Both the position numbers and the translations under genes were made by a program. The notes beneath the pieces were generated by a model. That model made no database searches. It saw only the letters and a list, made by a program, of their open reading frames with translations, and was not told the origin of the DNA. Positions 25,627 through 35,964 of a stretch of DNA of 64,000 nucleotides are shown piece by piece. Origin of the DNA: Pseudomonadota bacterium (GTDB taxonomy: Bacteria > Desulfobacterota > Desulfovibrionia > Desulfovibrionales > Desulfovibrionaceae); NCBI GenBank assembly GCA_023399375.1, contig JAEWPX010000030.1, forward strand, positions 1 to 64,000. The letters are read 5' to 3'. Every line of letters begins with the position of its first letter. Position 1 is the first letter of the stretch.

Positions 25627-28422
25627 TCACGCCTCCCGCGCCGACCCGGCCGGGGAACACAGGGCCGTGCAGCCGACGAACCACACGCCCCAGAGCCCGA
25701 ACGCCGCGCCGAGCGCGAGGAAATAGCGCAGGTACAGCGCGTTTCGGCCCTTGCCCACGTACGTCAGGCGCACCTCGTGCGCGCCCGGCGGCAGTCTAAG
25801 CGCCTTGAACGCCAGGTTGGCCACGTACAGCGGTGCGGGAGCGCCGTCCACGAACGCCCGCCAGCCCGGATCGGCGTTGTCCAGGTAGACCAGCCAGCGG
25901 TCCGGCCCTTGCGGCACGTCCGCGTGCAGGGTCAGGCCGTTGACCGTGTAGTCGGTCACGGAAACGGGCAGGTCCGGCCCGGTTGCGGGCAGCTCGTCCG
26001 GGTAGCGGCGCAGGGTCGTCTCCCCCAGCGACAGCCGGCCCGGCGTCGCGGCTTCGTCCACGGAAAGCAGGTAGTAGCGGTAGCGCGCGGGCGTCGCGAG
26101 CCGGTAGTCGCGGTGCTCGTTTTGCTTCCAGGGCGCGGCGTCGCGGCGCTGGTCGAGCAGGGTCCAGTGGACGCAGTCGTCGGAGCCTTCCAGCCGCCAG
26201 GCCCTGGGCATGAGTCCCGGGTCTTCGGGGCCGGCGGCGTGCAGACGATACCAGGCCGTCTCCCTTTCCCGGGGATAGGCGAAGAGCACCGGCGCAAAGC
26301 GTCCGGGATAGGCGGCGAGCAGCTTGTCCCAGAAGGCCGGTTTGCCGACGGCCCCTTCCTGGCAGTTGCCCTCCGGGCAGACGAAGACCGTGGGCCGTTG
26401 CCGGCCCGCTGCTCCCGTCGCGTCGAAAGCGGCCGACTCCGGCAGCATGACCGGTCGTTTGTCGGCGTCGTGGACCTCGCGCAGGTACTGCGCGGCCTCG
26501 CCAAGGTCCGGGGCCAGGAACGCGTCCTGCGCCAGATACGCCTTGGGCCGGGCGCAGCCGAGGAAGCGCTGCGGGTCCACGACGCTCTCCATGAGCCAGG
26601 GCGAGGCGTCGTGCAGGGGCTCGTCCAGATCCAGGCCGAGCAGGGCCTGCTGGAGCCGGCCCAGGCCCTGGCTGAAATAGGCGCGGTGCCCCGTGGGGTC
26701 GCAGACGTCGCTGTAAAAGACGTTCATGTAATCGGCGTAGGCGAAGCGGAAATTCTGCATCGCCCGCCAGGCCGCGGGGTCGCGGTATCGCAGCTGGGCC
26801 ATGGGAAAGCGCTCGGACTGGTAGGCGTAGGGCCGCACGTCGTAGAAGTCCCCGGCCTCGCGCAGGCGGGCACGGTATTCGCGCTCGGTCAGGTACGGTT
26901 TGTCTAGGACCTCCCGGTCCTTGTAGTACGAGGCTTCCAGGTTGAAGTGGAACAGGAAGAAAAAGAGGTAGGAGGCGACGTCCACGGCCGCGAGCGCCAG
27001 CAGCGCCCAAACGAGCCCCCGTCCGGGCCGTTCGGCGCTCAAAAGAAACAGTGCGAACCCGGCGGCCAGGGCCATGGGCACGAAATGGTAGGCGTAGGGC
27101 ACGAAGCCCTCGGCCGGGTAGGGAAACTTGCCGCCAAAGGCCAGATCGACCACGGCGGCCGCGGCGCAAAGCCCGAGCGCCAGCCAGCCGGCCAGGCGCG
27201 TCCTGCGCCGCACCTCGGCCGCCGGCGCGGCAAGGTCGGCCAGGAAGACGTCCACGCCGATGCCCGCGATAAGGATGAGCAGCATCTTGAGCGGTCCGAG
27301 AAAGGCCAGCAGGTAGCGCGTCTTCTGCATCATCGGCCAGACGTAATAAAGTGTCGGGGCGAGGATGGTGAGCGACCCGAGCGCCATGGCCGCGCACAGG
27401 GCCGCGCAGCCGCAAAGGGGCATGAGCGCGGGCGAAGGCGCGTCGCGACGGCGGATGACGGCGTAAAGGACGAAGACCAGGGCGAACACGCCGACGTAGA
27501 CGGTGAAGATCCAGTCCCGGGGCGCGGCCAGGAGCAGCTCCCAGAAGGACTGCATGGCCTTGGCCGGGGAACTCAGGGTGTGCAGGTAGGATTCCAGGGT
27601 GGCGTTGCCGGTCAGGGGATCGCGGCCGGCGTAGCCGGCCACGGTGATGTGGCTGAGCATGGTGCGGCTGAAGTCCAGGAGGGCTCCGGCCGTGGCCGCG
27701 GTCAGGCCGCCGCACGCCAGCGACGCCGGGGAGAGGAGCGCGCGCCAGCGCCAGCGCGCGGCAAGCTCCCTGCGCCGCGCCGCGAAGAGCCCCAGGCCGA
27801 AAACCAGGGGAAGCGGCGCGAACATCGGCATGAAATAGCCCGTGGAGCCCAGGGCCGAGACGAGGTAGGCCAGGGCGGCGGCGAAGAGCCGCCAGGGCTT
27901 GGCGTCGTCGAAAAAGCGCAGGATGGCGTAGAGCGTCAGCGGCAGCAGGCTGTAGGTGCGGAAGTTGAACCAGACCTGCAAATGCCAGACGTTGGTCAGG
28001 GCGGCGCACAGTCCCACGAACAGGACGGCGCGCCGGTCTCGCGTCAGGCGGCCGGCCAGGAGGTACATGCCCGCCACGTAAACCAGCTGTTCCAGGATGA
28101 GCGCCGCCTTGAACAGCGCGAAGGCGTCGGCGACGCGCAGCAGCTTGCCCACGACGGCCATGAAGGACACGGCGTAGGACAGGGTGACGAACTGACGGAA
28201 GTCCGTGGGCAGGCCGTAGTAGAAATACGGGTCCCAGAGCTGGATCCGGCCGTGCTGCACGAGTTCGTTGTAGAAGGAAAAGAAGTACTGCATGCCCTCT
28301 TTCGTATCGTTTTGCAGCACGAAGGTGGTGACGGGCAGGTTCACGGCCACGACCAGGACGAGCAGCAGCAGGAAGGGGATGTCGGGCCGGAAGAAACGGC
28401 GGCAAGGGGCGCGGTCGGACAT
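25627..28422 (-). CDS. YfhO-like large multi-pass membrane protein
   Basis: The 931-residue protein has about a dozen hydrophobic segments in its first 500 residues. A large non-membrane part follows, and the protein ends with a last membrane helix. Near the C-terminus NADPGWRAFVDGAPAPLYVA, then LRLPPGAHEVRLTY, is the hallmark of the YfhO family, whose members are GT-C-fold-like membrane proteins linked to glycan or lipoteichoic acid glycosylation. LPVTTFVLQNDTKEGMQYFF near residue 30 places the first extracellular loop. A role as a membrane glycosyltransferase using lipid-linked sugar is inferred. It is the last gene of its minus-strand block. Confidence 0.85.
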   Translation of the reverse strand: MSDRAPCRRFFRPDIPFLLLLVLVVAVNLPVTTFVLQNDTKEGMQYFFSFYNELVQHGRIQLWDPYFYYGLPTDFRQFVTLSYAVSFMAVVGKLLRVADAFALFKAALILEQLVYVAGMYLLAGRLTRDRRAVLFVGLCAALTNVWHLQVWFNFRTYSLLPLTLYAILRFFDDAKPWRLFAAALAYLVSALGSTGYFMPMFAPLPLVFGLGLFAARRRELAARWRWRALLSPASLACGGLTAATAGALLDFSRTMLSHITVAGYAGRDPLTGNATLESYLHTLSSPAKAMQSFWELLLAAPRDWIFTVYVGVFALVFVLYAVIRRRDAPSPALMPLCGCAALCAAMALGSLTILAPTLYYVWPMMQKTRYLLAFLGPLKMLLILIAGIGVDVFLADLAAPAAEVRRRTRLAGWLALGLCAAAAVVDLAFGGKFPYPAEGFVPYAYHFVPMALAAGFALFLLSAERPGRGLVWALLALAAVDVASYLFFFLFHFNLEASYYKDREVLDKPYLTEREYRARLREAGDFYDVRPYAYQSERFPMAQLRYRDPAAWRAMQNFRFAYADYMNVFYSDVCDPTGHRAYFSQGLGRLQQALLGLDLDEPLHDASPWLMESVVDPQRFLGCARPKAYLAQDAFLAPDLGEAAQYLREVHDADKRPVMLPESAAFDATGAAGRQRPTVFVCPEGNCQEGAVGKPAFWDKLLAAYPGRFAPVLFAYPRERETAWYRLHAAGPEDPGLMPRAWRLEGSDDCVHWTLLDQRRDAAPWKQNEHRDYRLATPARYRYYLLSVDEAATPGRLSLGETTLRRYPDELPATGPDLPVSVTDYTVNGLTLHADVPQGPDRWLVYLDNADPGWRAFVDGAPAPLYVANLAFKALRLPPGAHEVRLTYVGKGRNALYLRYFLALGAAFGLWGVWFVGCTALCSPAGSAREA

Positions 28423-28451
28423 GGTGCCTCGCGGAAAGAAAGTTGGCCGGC

Positions 28452-29375
28452 TCAGACCCCGGGCTTGCGGCCCACGGCCAGGAGGTTGCCCACGGGCAGG
28501 CGCACGGGCAGCCGGTCCAGGCCCGTGGCCCCGAGGCCGGCCAGGAACGGTTTTTTCAGGGCGCCGGGCAGGGGCAAGAGCCGCGCCCAGTAGCCCAGGG
28601 CGTAGGTGTTGGCGAAGCGGCGCGCGGCAAGGACGTCAAAGCCGCAGCGCGCAAGGGCCGCGCGCGCGCTTTCGCCGGAAAAAAGCTGCAGGTGCTCCAC
28701 GTCGATGATGGGCGAGCGCGCGCCGAGCAGGCGGTTGAGCGGCGCGCGGTAGTCGTGGACGACCACGGCCGCGAGCCCGCCCGGGGCGAGCACCGTGAAT
28801 GCGGCGCGCAGCAGCGCCAGGGGATCGGGCACGTGCTCGAGGGTCATGCACGCGGTGACGAGACCGATCCCGGGCTCGTCAAGCGCCTCGGGCGTGAACA
28901 CGCCTTCGCGCAGATACGGGCGCACGGCCGGAGCGGCGGCGGCGATGGCCTCGCGCGAGGGCTCGATGCCGACGACGCGGGAAAAGCCCGCCCGCAGCAA
29001 ATGGGGCAGCAGCGCGCCGTTGCCCGCGCCGACGTCCACCGCGACCTCGCGCACGGGCAAGTCGCGCAGAAAGGGGGCCAGGAGCCTGGCGTAGGTCGCG
29101 CCGGCGCGGTCGGCCTCGGGGCCGGAGTCGTAGGCGGCTCCGGCGTAGGCGCGCGCCAGGAACTCCGGGTCGGGCGGGCGCGGGGCGTAGACCACGTCGC
29201 AATCGCGGCAGCGCGACAGGGGCAGGCGCATGAATTCCGGCTCCTTGCGCGAGGCGAAGGTGGCGGCGGTGAAGCGGGCCGGGTCCAGATGCGCGTTAAG
29301 GAATGGCTCGCGGCGCGCGCCGCCGCAGACCGGGCAGGGCCGCTCGGTTGCGGCCAGGGGCAGGCCGCCGGTCAC
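28452..29375 (-). CDS. Zinc-ribbon class I SAM methyltransferase
   Basis: The protein of 307 residues starts with CPVCGG and a second pair CRDCD about 40 residues later, which would bind zinc. The methyltransferase fold follows: VDVGAGNGALLPHLL near 110, TACMTLEHVPDPL near 170 and VLAPGGLAAVVVHDY. The layout is the same as the protein at 12773. GTG 29375 overlaps the stop of the gene upstream. It is likely to modify a sugar nucleotide or glycan; the substrate is unknown. Confidence 0.86.
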   Translation of the reverse strand: MTGGLPLAATERPCPVCGGARREPFLNAHLDPARFTAATFASRKEPEFMRLPLSRCRDCDVVYAPRPPDPEFLARAYAGAAYDSGPEADRAGATYARLLAPFLRDLPVREVAVDVGAGNGALLPHLLRAGFSRVVGIEPSREAIAAAAPAVRPYLREGVFTPEALDEPGIGLVTACMTLEHVPDPLALLRAAFTVLAPGGLAAVVVHDYRAPLNRLLGARSPIIDVEHLQLFSGESARAALARCGFDVLAARRFANTYALGYWARLLPLPGALKKPFLAGLGATGLDRLPVRLPVGNLLAVGRKPGV

Positions 29376-31348
29376 GGCTCCCGCCTCCAGGGCGCGACCT
29401 CGCCCTTGCGGACGAGACTTTCGCGCACGAACGGCGGGCGCTGCTTGGTTTCCTCGATGATCTTGCCGAGGTATTCGCCGAGCAGCCCCAGGCCCAGCAG
29501 GTTGGCCGAGCCGAAGAGCATGATGAGCAGCGTCAGGGCCGTGATGCCGCGTGGGGCGCTATCCGGAAAGAGGAGCTTGATGACGATGATCGCCGAGGCG
29601 AAAAGGATGGACCCGAGGGTGGCCAGGAAGCCGATGGAGGTCAGCAGGTGCAGCGGGGCGCGGCTGAAGGAGAAGATCGCCTTCTTCGCCCAGTTGATGT
29701 TCCTGATCCAGTTGTTGGTGGACACGCCGAACATGCGTTCCGGGCGCACGTAGTCCACGCCTTCCTGGCGGAAGCCGACGTAGGCGCGCAGGCCGCGCAG
29801 GAAGCTGTCCCGCTCCTGGCAGCGCAGCATCTCGCGCACCACGCGGGCGTCGAGCAGGGAAAAGTCCCCGGCGTCGCGCGGGATGGGAAATTCGCTCAGC
29901 CTGTCGAACAGCGCGTAGAAGCCCTTGTAGAAAAATTCCAGCCGGCCCGGCATCTCCCGGGCCACGCGGCGGCCGTAGACCACGTCCGCGCCGGCGCGCC
30001 AGCGTTCGATGAAGGCTTCGATCAGTTCCGGCGGGTCCTGCAAATCGCCGTCGAGGAGCACGCAGGCTTCCTTGGTCGCGAGCTCCATGCCGCTGCGAAA
30101 CGCGGCCTGGGAGCCGAAGTTGCGTGCGTGCACGATGCCAATGACGCGCGGGTCGCGCTCGCTTATGGCCTGGATGCGCGCCGTGGAGTCGTCGGGCGAG
30201 CAGTCGTTGACGAAGATGATCTCGTAATCGATGGAAAGCTTGGTGAAGACCGTGGCCAGGCGCTCGTACATGATGGGGATGGCCTGGCCGTCCTTGTAGC
30301 AGGCGATGATCGCCGTCACGGAATTCTTGCCGCTCGGCGCGGGGATTTTCTTGGTCAGGGCGGCGAAGTCGTGGCCGGCGAGGAAGTCCCGCCACCAGTC
30401 GCGCGTGCGCGCAAGCCCCGCGGCCAGGGGCGTGGCGGCGCGCCAGCCTAGGTCGCGGGCGGCGCGGGAAGGGTCGGCGTACCAGTCGTTGCGGTCCCAG
30501 CCCCGGCCGGGCATGGCGCCGAAATCGGGTGTGGCGTCGAGAGAAAAGAGTTCGCGTGCAAGTTCCGCCAGATCGCGGATGGTGGTCTTGACGCCGGTGC
30601 CGATGTTGTAGGACGCGCCAGCGATTTCCGGGCGCTCGCGAAGCGCCAGGGCCGCGTCCACGAAGGCCTCGGCCGCATCCTCCACGTACAGGAAGTCGCG
30701 CGAGGTCTCCGGGGCCACGAACGGCGGCAGCGCGCCGCGCAACGCGTGTTCGGCGAGCACCGGGATCAGGCGCGAGCTGTCCTCGTAGGGGCCGTAGGCG
30801 GAATAGAGGCGCAAATTGACGCAGGGCAGGCCCCGGGCGCGGCCGAAATACGCGATGGCCTGGGCGGCGGCGGCCTTGCTCACGGCGTAGTGGCTGTCGG
30901 GTACTAGCGGCGCGTCCTCGCTTGGGCCGGCGCAGTCCAGGCCGTATTCCGAGGAGGAGCCGGCGTGGACGTAGACCGTGCCCGGCCGGCCGGCCAGCAG
31001 CTCGAGCAGGTTCACGCAGGCGAGGTAGTTGGTGCGGTGGATGCGTTCGGCGTTTCGCTCGAAGCTGTACGCGCCGTAGGCCGAGCAGTCGAAGACCACG
31101 GTCGGGGCGGCGCGCGCCACGGCGGCGGCCATGCTGTCATGGTCGAGGAGGTTGGCGAACAGGAGCTTCGAGGCGGGAATGCCGGCCAAGCGCCAGGAGC
31201 CGTGGTTGTGCGTGGTGCCGCAGACGTCGTCGCGGCGCGCGGCGAGCAGGCGCAGCAAATTCGCGCCAATGAACCCCCCGGCCCCGATGACGAGGAGGGG
31301 GCCGGGCAGGCGGGCGATCTTGCGGTCGAGGGCGGTGGCCGGGTCCAT
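29372..31348 (-). CDS. Fusion: NAD-dependent epimerase plus membrane GT2 glycosyltransferase
   Basis: Residues 1-330 are an extended SDR, with GAGGFIGANLL near 22, HAGSSSEYGLD near 132 and catalytic YAVSK near 154. Residues 340-658 are a GtrB/ArnC/DPM1-like family 2 glycosyltransferase, with IIACYKDGQAIPIMYERL, FVNDCSPDDST and the metal-binding LLDGDLQDPPEL near 432. Two C-terminal membrane helices are present. GT2 enzymes of this kind load a sugar onto undecaprenyl phosphate. The fusion suggests the epimerase product is passed straight to the lipid carrier. At 658 residues it is close to the sum of both families. No frameshift marks the junction. Confidence 0.88.
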   Translation of the reverse strand: MDPATALDRKIARLPGPLLVIGAGGFIGANLLRLLAARRDDVCGTTHNHGSWRLAGIPASKLLFANLLDHDSMAAAVARAAPTVVFDCSAYGAYSFERNAERIHRTNYLACVNLLELLAGRPGTVYVHAGSSSEYGLDCAGPSEDAPLVPDSHYAVSKAAAAQAIAYFGRARGLPCVNLRLYSAYGPYEDSSRLIPVLAEHALRGALPPFVAPETSRDFLYVEDAAEAFVDAALALRERPEIAGASYNIGTGVKTTIRDLAELARELFSLDATPDFGAMPGRGWDRNDWYADPSRAARDLGWRAATPLAAGLARTRDWWRDFLAGHDFAALTKKIPAPSGKNSVTAIIACYKDGQAIPIMYERLATVFTKLSIDYEIIFVNDCSPDDSTARIQAISERDPRVIGIVHARNFGSQAAFRSGMELATKEACVLLDGDLQDPPELIEAFIERWRAGADVVYGRRVAREMPGRLEFFYKGFYALFDRLSEFPIPRDAGDFSLLDARVVREMLRCQERDSFLRGLRAYVGFRQEGVDYVRPERMFGVSTNNWIRNINWAKKAIFSFSRAPLHLLTSIGFLATLGSILFASAIIVIKLLFPDSAPRGITALTLLIMLFGSANLLGLGLLGEYLGKIIEETKQRPPFVRESLVRKGEVAPWRREP

Positions 31349-31379
31349 GGTGCGTCCTTGCGTTTTGTTGGGGGCCGGC

Positions 31380-32129
31380 TCAGCGCGGCCGGCGGGCCGT
31401 GGCCGCGTAGCCCAGGCAGTCGTCGGGCGAGCCCCAGGCGCAGGCCAGGGACAGGTGCCCGAGCGCCAGCCCGGCCGCGGCCAGGGGCGACAGGGCCGTG
31501 CCCAGGCACTTGGACGCGACGCCGCCGCGCAGCAGGCGGAAGACCACGGCCGCAGTCTTGTAGCCGGCCACGGTCAAGTCCGTGCCGCGCGGCGCGACCG
31601 CGACCTCGGCGAATCCCGCCCGGGTCAGCAGCCGCGACAGCCCCGAGGGCGTAAAGCGCCAGTAGTCGTGGGGAATGTAGTGGAAACGAGCCTGGAAGGG
31701 AACGGTCAGGAACAGTTCCCCGCCCGGGACGAGCACCCGGCGGCACTCGGCCAGGAACGCTTCCGGGTCGGGCACGTGTTCCAGCACTTCGGTGTGGAAC
31801 ACGCTCTCGAACGTGGCGTCGGGAAAGGGGAAGGTTTCGCCGTCGAAGAGGGCGACGTCCTTTTCGGCGTAGCCGAAGGCGCTCGCGGCTTCGGCCCAGT
31901 CCAGGCCCTGGTAGCGGCAGCCGGCCGGGACCAGCGGCCGGTAGGGCATGGCCCCGCAGCCGACCTCGAGCAGGCTGCCCCGGCGCGCCGCCAGCCAGGG
32001 CGCGAGGCGGGAAAGCACGGTGTGCACCTGCAGGTCCAGGGCGCGGCGCGCGAGCGTGCCCAGGCGGCCGCGCGCCGCGTTGGCCGGCGGCCGGAAGGCT
32101 TCCGGCCGGCGCGAGGCGGCGGCGGTCAT
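31380..32129 (-). CDS. Class I SAM-dependent methyltransferase
   Basis: This 249-residue protein has LLEVGCGAMPYRPL near residue 54, GLDWAEAA, FPFPDATFESVFHTEVLEHV near 100 and VLVPGGELFLTVPF near 132, the standard Methyltransferase-11 order. The HYIPHDYWRFTP segment is common in glycan-cluster methyltransferases. AAAGGAA lies seven bases before the ATG, which fixes the start and excludes a longer reading frame. A 67-base gap separates it from the next methyltransferase gene. The substrate is unknown. Confidence 0.85.
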   Translation of the reverse strand: MTAAASRRPEAFRPPANAARGRLGTLARRALDLQVHTVLSRLAPWLAARRGSLLEVGCGAMPYRPLVPAGCRYQGLDWAEAASAFGYAEKDVALFDGETFPFPDATFESVFHTEVLEHVPDPEAFLAECRRVLVPGGELFLTVPFQARFHYIPHDYWRFTPSGLSRLLTRAGFAEVAVAPRGTDLTVAGYKTAAVVFRLLRGGVASKCLGTALSPLAAAGLALGHLSLACAWGSPDDCLGYAATARRPR

Positions 32130-32196
32130 GGCCGTTCCTTTGCGGTGGTCCGGGCGGCAGGCGGCCCGGCGCGGCGTTGCGACGTCGGCATGGGCG

Positions 32197-32922
32197 TCAC
32201 GGCCGCGACGCGAGGATGCAGTAGAGGCTGCAGGTGCAGGCAGGGAGCAGGGGCAGCTTCTCCCAGCGGGGACTGAGCCAGTCGAGAAAGCTGGCCACGC
32301 GGTCCGGGCAGAACACCGGCACGAGGTTGCGGAAGCTCTCGCCCGCGATCTCGCCGCCAAGCTCCCGCAGCCAGCGCCGGATGCTCGCCGGCGGGTAGGA
32401 ACGCTCGCCGTGGGCGCGATGGTAGGGGGAGACCTTCTCGATGACCTTGAGCACCGGGTTGTAGCCGTTGGGCTCCAGCAGGAAAATGTTGCGGGCGACC
32501 CGGAATGCCTCACGAAGCCCGGCGCACGGGTCGTCGAGATGGTGCAGGACCCCGCGCAGGAAGGCGAGGTCGAAGGCGTCGTCCGCAAACGGCAACCGGT
32601 AGGCGCTGCCCTGCCGGAACGTGATCCGGGGAGCGAGGTCGGCATACCTGTCCCGGGCGAACTTCCAGGCCTCCGAGGGTTCGACGCCAACGACCGAGGC
32701 CGCGTTCCGCGCGGTGACGAGCGCCACGGTGGCGGCGCCGTCGCCGCAGCCGATGTCCACCACCGTGCGGTTTTCGAGCCGCACGAGTTCGTCGACGGCC
32801 AGGGCCGCCCGTTTTTCGAAAAGGCGCATGCTCGTCCGGGCCTGGTCGCCCGTATAGGCGTAGCCGCCCAGCGTGCTGATGTCTTTGCTGAATTGTTGGA
32901 TCGTCCGGTTTTCGACGTGCAT
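32197..32922 (-). CDS. Class I SAM-dependent methyltransferase
   Basis: The 241-residue protein shows VVDIGCGDGAATVAL near residue 55, VGVEPSEAWKFAR, FADDAFDLAFLRGVLHHLDD near 112 and ARNIFLLEPNGYNP near 144. AGGAGA lies five bases before the ATG and sets the start inside a longer open frame. It is related in fold, but not closely, to the neighbouring methyltransferase. It sits between the split transketolase and other sugar-modifying genes, so it may methylate the product of that pathway. Confidence 0.84.
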   Translation of the reverse strand: MHVENRTIQQFSKDISTLGGYAYTGDQARTSMRLFEKRAALAVDELVRLENRTVVDIGCGDGAATVALVTARNAASVVGVEPSEAWKFARDRYADLAPRITFRQGSAYRLPFADDAFDLAFLRGVLHHLDDPCAGLREAFRVARNIFLLEPNGYNPVLKVIEKVSPYHRAHGERSYPPASIRRWLRELGGEIAGESFRNLVPVFCPDRVASFLDWLSPRWEKLPLLPACTCSLYCILASRP

Positions 32923-32951
32923 GGATTCTCCTGGTGCGCTGCGACGCCTTG

Positions 32952-33890
32952 TCAACGGTGCGGCTTTCCCGCCGCAAGCTTCAGGAACGCCGCCTCGATG
33001 CCGCCGGCATCGAGGCCTGCGGCGGCGAGCAGTTCGCCCCGGTCCAGGCAACGCTCGGGAAACGCGGCCGGGATGGCCAGGGAACGAAACGGCGCGGCGA
33101 CGCCGGCCTCGAGCATGAGCCGGGCGAGCGCCTCGCCCAGGCCCCCGGGCCGGATGTGCTCCTCGGCCACGAGCACCGGGCCGGCGGCGGCCAAAAGCGG
33201 CGCGAGATATTCCTCGGGCAGGGGCGACAGGCAGGGCAGGTGCAGCACCGCCGGCTTGCCCGCGCCCCGGGCGGACAGCGCGTCCGCCGCGGCCAGCAGC
33301 TCGGCAAGGAGAAAGCCGGCCGTGACGAGCAGACCCGCCCCGGGGTCGCCCGGGCGGTAAAAGGGCGTGGGCGGGGACGGCGGCCCGGCCTCCGGGCGCA
33401 GCCGGGGCTCCTTGTTGCGACCCAGGCGGATGTAGGCCGGGCCGTCCAAATCGGGCAGGGCGCGCACGATGCCGCGCACCTCGAACGGGTCGCAGGGGGC
33501 GAAGACGCGCATGCCGCCGCAGGCGCGCATGAGGCCCAGGTCCTCGATGCCGTGGTGGGTCACGCCGTTGCGGCCGTAGGCGTAGCCGCCGCCGACGCCG
33601 ACCAGGACCACGCGGCGGCGGTTGTAGCACAGTTCGAGCTTGATCTGCTCCAGGCAGCGCAGGGTGACGAACGGCACGATGGAGTAGGCGACGGGCAGGA
33701 ATCCGGCCTCGGCCAGCCCCGCGGCGTAGCCGATCATGGCCGCCTCGCGGATGCCGAAATTGACCACGCGCTTCGGGTCCGCGGCGGCAAGGGGATCGTA
33801 GAGCTTGTAGCCCAGGTCGCCGGTGAGGAACATCAGCCGGGGATCGGCCGTGAAAAGGGCCAGCAGCTCGTCGAAAAAGGCGTCACGCAT
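32952..33890 (-). CDS. Split transketolase, C-terminal (pyrimidine-binding) subunit
   Basis: Residues 1-170 form the pyrimidine domain. NFGIREAAMIGYAAGLA near 44 carries the Glu that activates thiamine diphosphate, and GGGYAYGRNGVTHHGIED follows near 100. The last 110 residues form the C-terminal transketolase domain. The usual His after that Glu is Ala here. The gene overlaps its N-terminal partner by 8 bases, so the two chains should assemble together. Transketolase moves a two-carbon ketol unit between sugars. A dedicated copy in a glycan cluster suggests synthesis or shortening of a special sugar. Confidence 0.9.
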   Translation of the reverse strand: MRDAFFDELLALFTADPRLMFLTGDLGYKLYDPLAAADPKRVVNFGIREAAMIGYAAGLAEAGFLPVAYSIVPFVTLRCLEQIKLELCYNRRRVVLVGVGGGYAYGRNGVTHHGIEDLGLMRACGGMRVFAPCDPFEVRGIVRALPDLDGPAYIRLGRNKEPRLRPEAGPPSPPTPFYRPGDPGAGLLVTAGFLLAELLAAADALSARGAGKPAVLHLPCLSPLPEEYLAPLLAAAGPVLVAEEHIRPGGLGEALARLMLEAGVAAPFRSLAIPAAFPERCLDRGELLAAAGLDAGGIEAAFLKLAAGKPHR

Positions 33891-34685
33891 CGCCGGGGCA
33901 CTCCCCCAGGCAGGCCCTGGCGCGGTCCCGGTCGCTGCCGCGCACGGGGCGGTAGTGCCATTCCAGGTCGTCTTCCATGAAGTCCACGCCTGCGCCCTTG
34001 ACCGTGCGGCAGATAAATGCCCGGGGCCGGTCGCCGGCCGGGGCCGCGCCGAACGCCGCGATCAGGGCCGACTGGGACAGGTCGGTCAGCTCCCGCGTCT
34101 CCCAGCCGAAGCCGGCGAAGGCGGCGGCGAGGTCGAAGCCGGGCGTGACGCAGCCGCAGCGGCCGCAGGCCTGCCAGCCGTTGGCGTCCACCACGGCGGT
34201 GAGGTTTTTAAGTCCCTGCGCCGTGGCCGCGGCCGCGGCCTCCCAGACCGAGCCCTCGTCGCATTCGCCGTCGCCGAGCAGGGCGAAGACCCGGGCCGGC
34301 GAGTCGCGAAGGGCGAGTCCCGCGGCCTGTCCGGCGGCGTAGGCCAAGCCGTGCCCCAGGCTGCCTGTCGCCAGCTCCACGCCGGGGATCTTGCCGGGCA
34401 TGGGGTGCTCGCCGAGGCAGGCTTCGGCGGTGCAGTAGGCGGCGAGGGTCTCGCGCGGGAAAAAGCCTTGATGCGCCAGCACGGCGTAGAGCGCCATGCA
34501 GCCGTGGCCCTTGGACAGGATGAAGCGGTCGCGGTCGGGGGCGTCCTGCGCGTCCGGGCGCACGCGCAGGACGCCGTCGTAAAGGGCGTAAATGAGGTCC
34601 AGGCAGGACAGCGCCGGCCCCACGTGCCCGGAGCGTTCGGCCATGGCCACGACGTCCAGGCGCAGGCGGGTCAGGGCGTCTCGCG

Positions 34686-34689
<4 letters not shown>
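33883..34689 (-). CDS. Split transketolase, N-terminal (diphosphate-binding) subunit
   Basis: The 268-residue subunit carries SKGHGCMALY near 67, GSLGHGLAYAAG near 104 and the thiamine diphosphate motif GDGECDEGSVWEAA near 134, with the metal-binding Asn in VVDANGWQ about 25 residues later. Together with the next gene it makes up one transketolase of normal total length. It overlaps the GT2 gene upstream by 4 bases. A housekeeping transketolase is usually a single chain, so this pair is likely specialised. The acceptor sugar is unknown. Confidence 0.91.
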
Positions 34690-35783
<1,094 letters not shown>

Positions 35784-35819
35784 GGGAAATCCTTGTTGTT
35801 GACGCCGCGCCGCCCGGCC

Positions 35820-35848
35820 GTCTTACCCGCATCGCCGGGCGGGGGCAA
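35820..35848 (-). promoter_or_regulatory. Possible sigma-70-like promoter for the minus-strand block
   Basis: Reading the minus strand, TTGCCC and TAAGAC are 17 bases apart in the gap before the GT2 gene. The first box has four consensus positions and the second three, so support is weak. Its position between divergent genes is suitable. Confidence 0.25.
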
Positions 35849-35869
35849 CCACCCATGCGACCCGCATTC

Positions 35870-35899
35870 TTGACTTGCCTTCGGAAACTGCCGTATTCC
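35870..35899 (+). promoter_or_regulatory. Sigma-70-like promoter for the long plus-strand run
   Basis: TTGACT is followed after 18 bases by TATTCC. The -35 box matches five of six consensus bases and the -10 box only three. It would give a leader of about 60 bases before the membrane-protein gene. No other likely promoter appears in the 181-base divergent gap. Confidence 0.42.
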
Positions 35900-35964
35900 C
35901 GGCGGGCGGCAGCCTGCCGTCCGGCACACCGTCCTGTCGCGAAACCCAACGGCGCAACAATACG

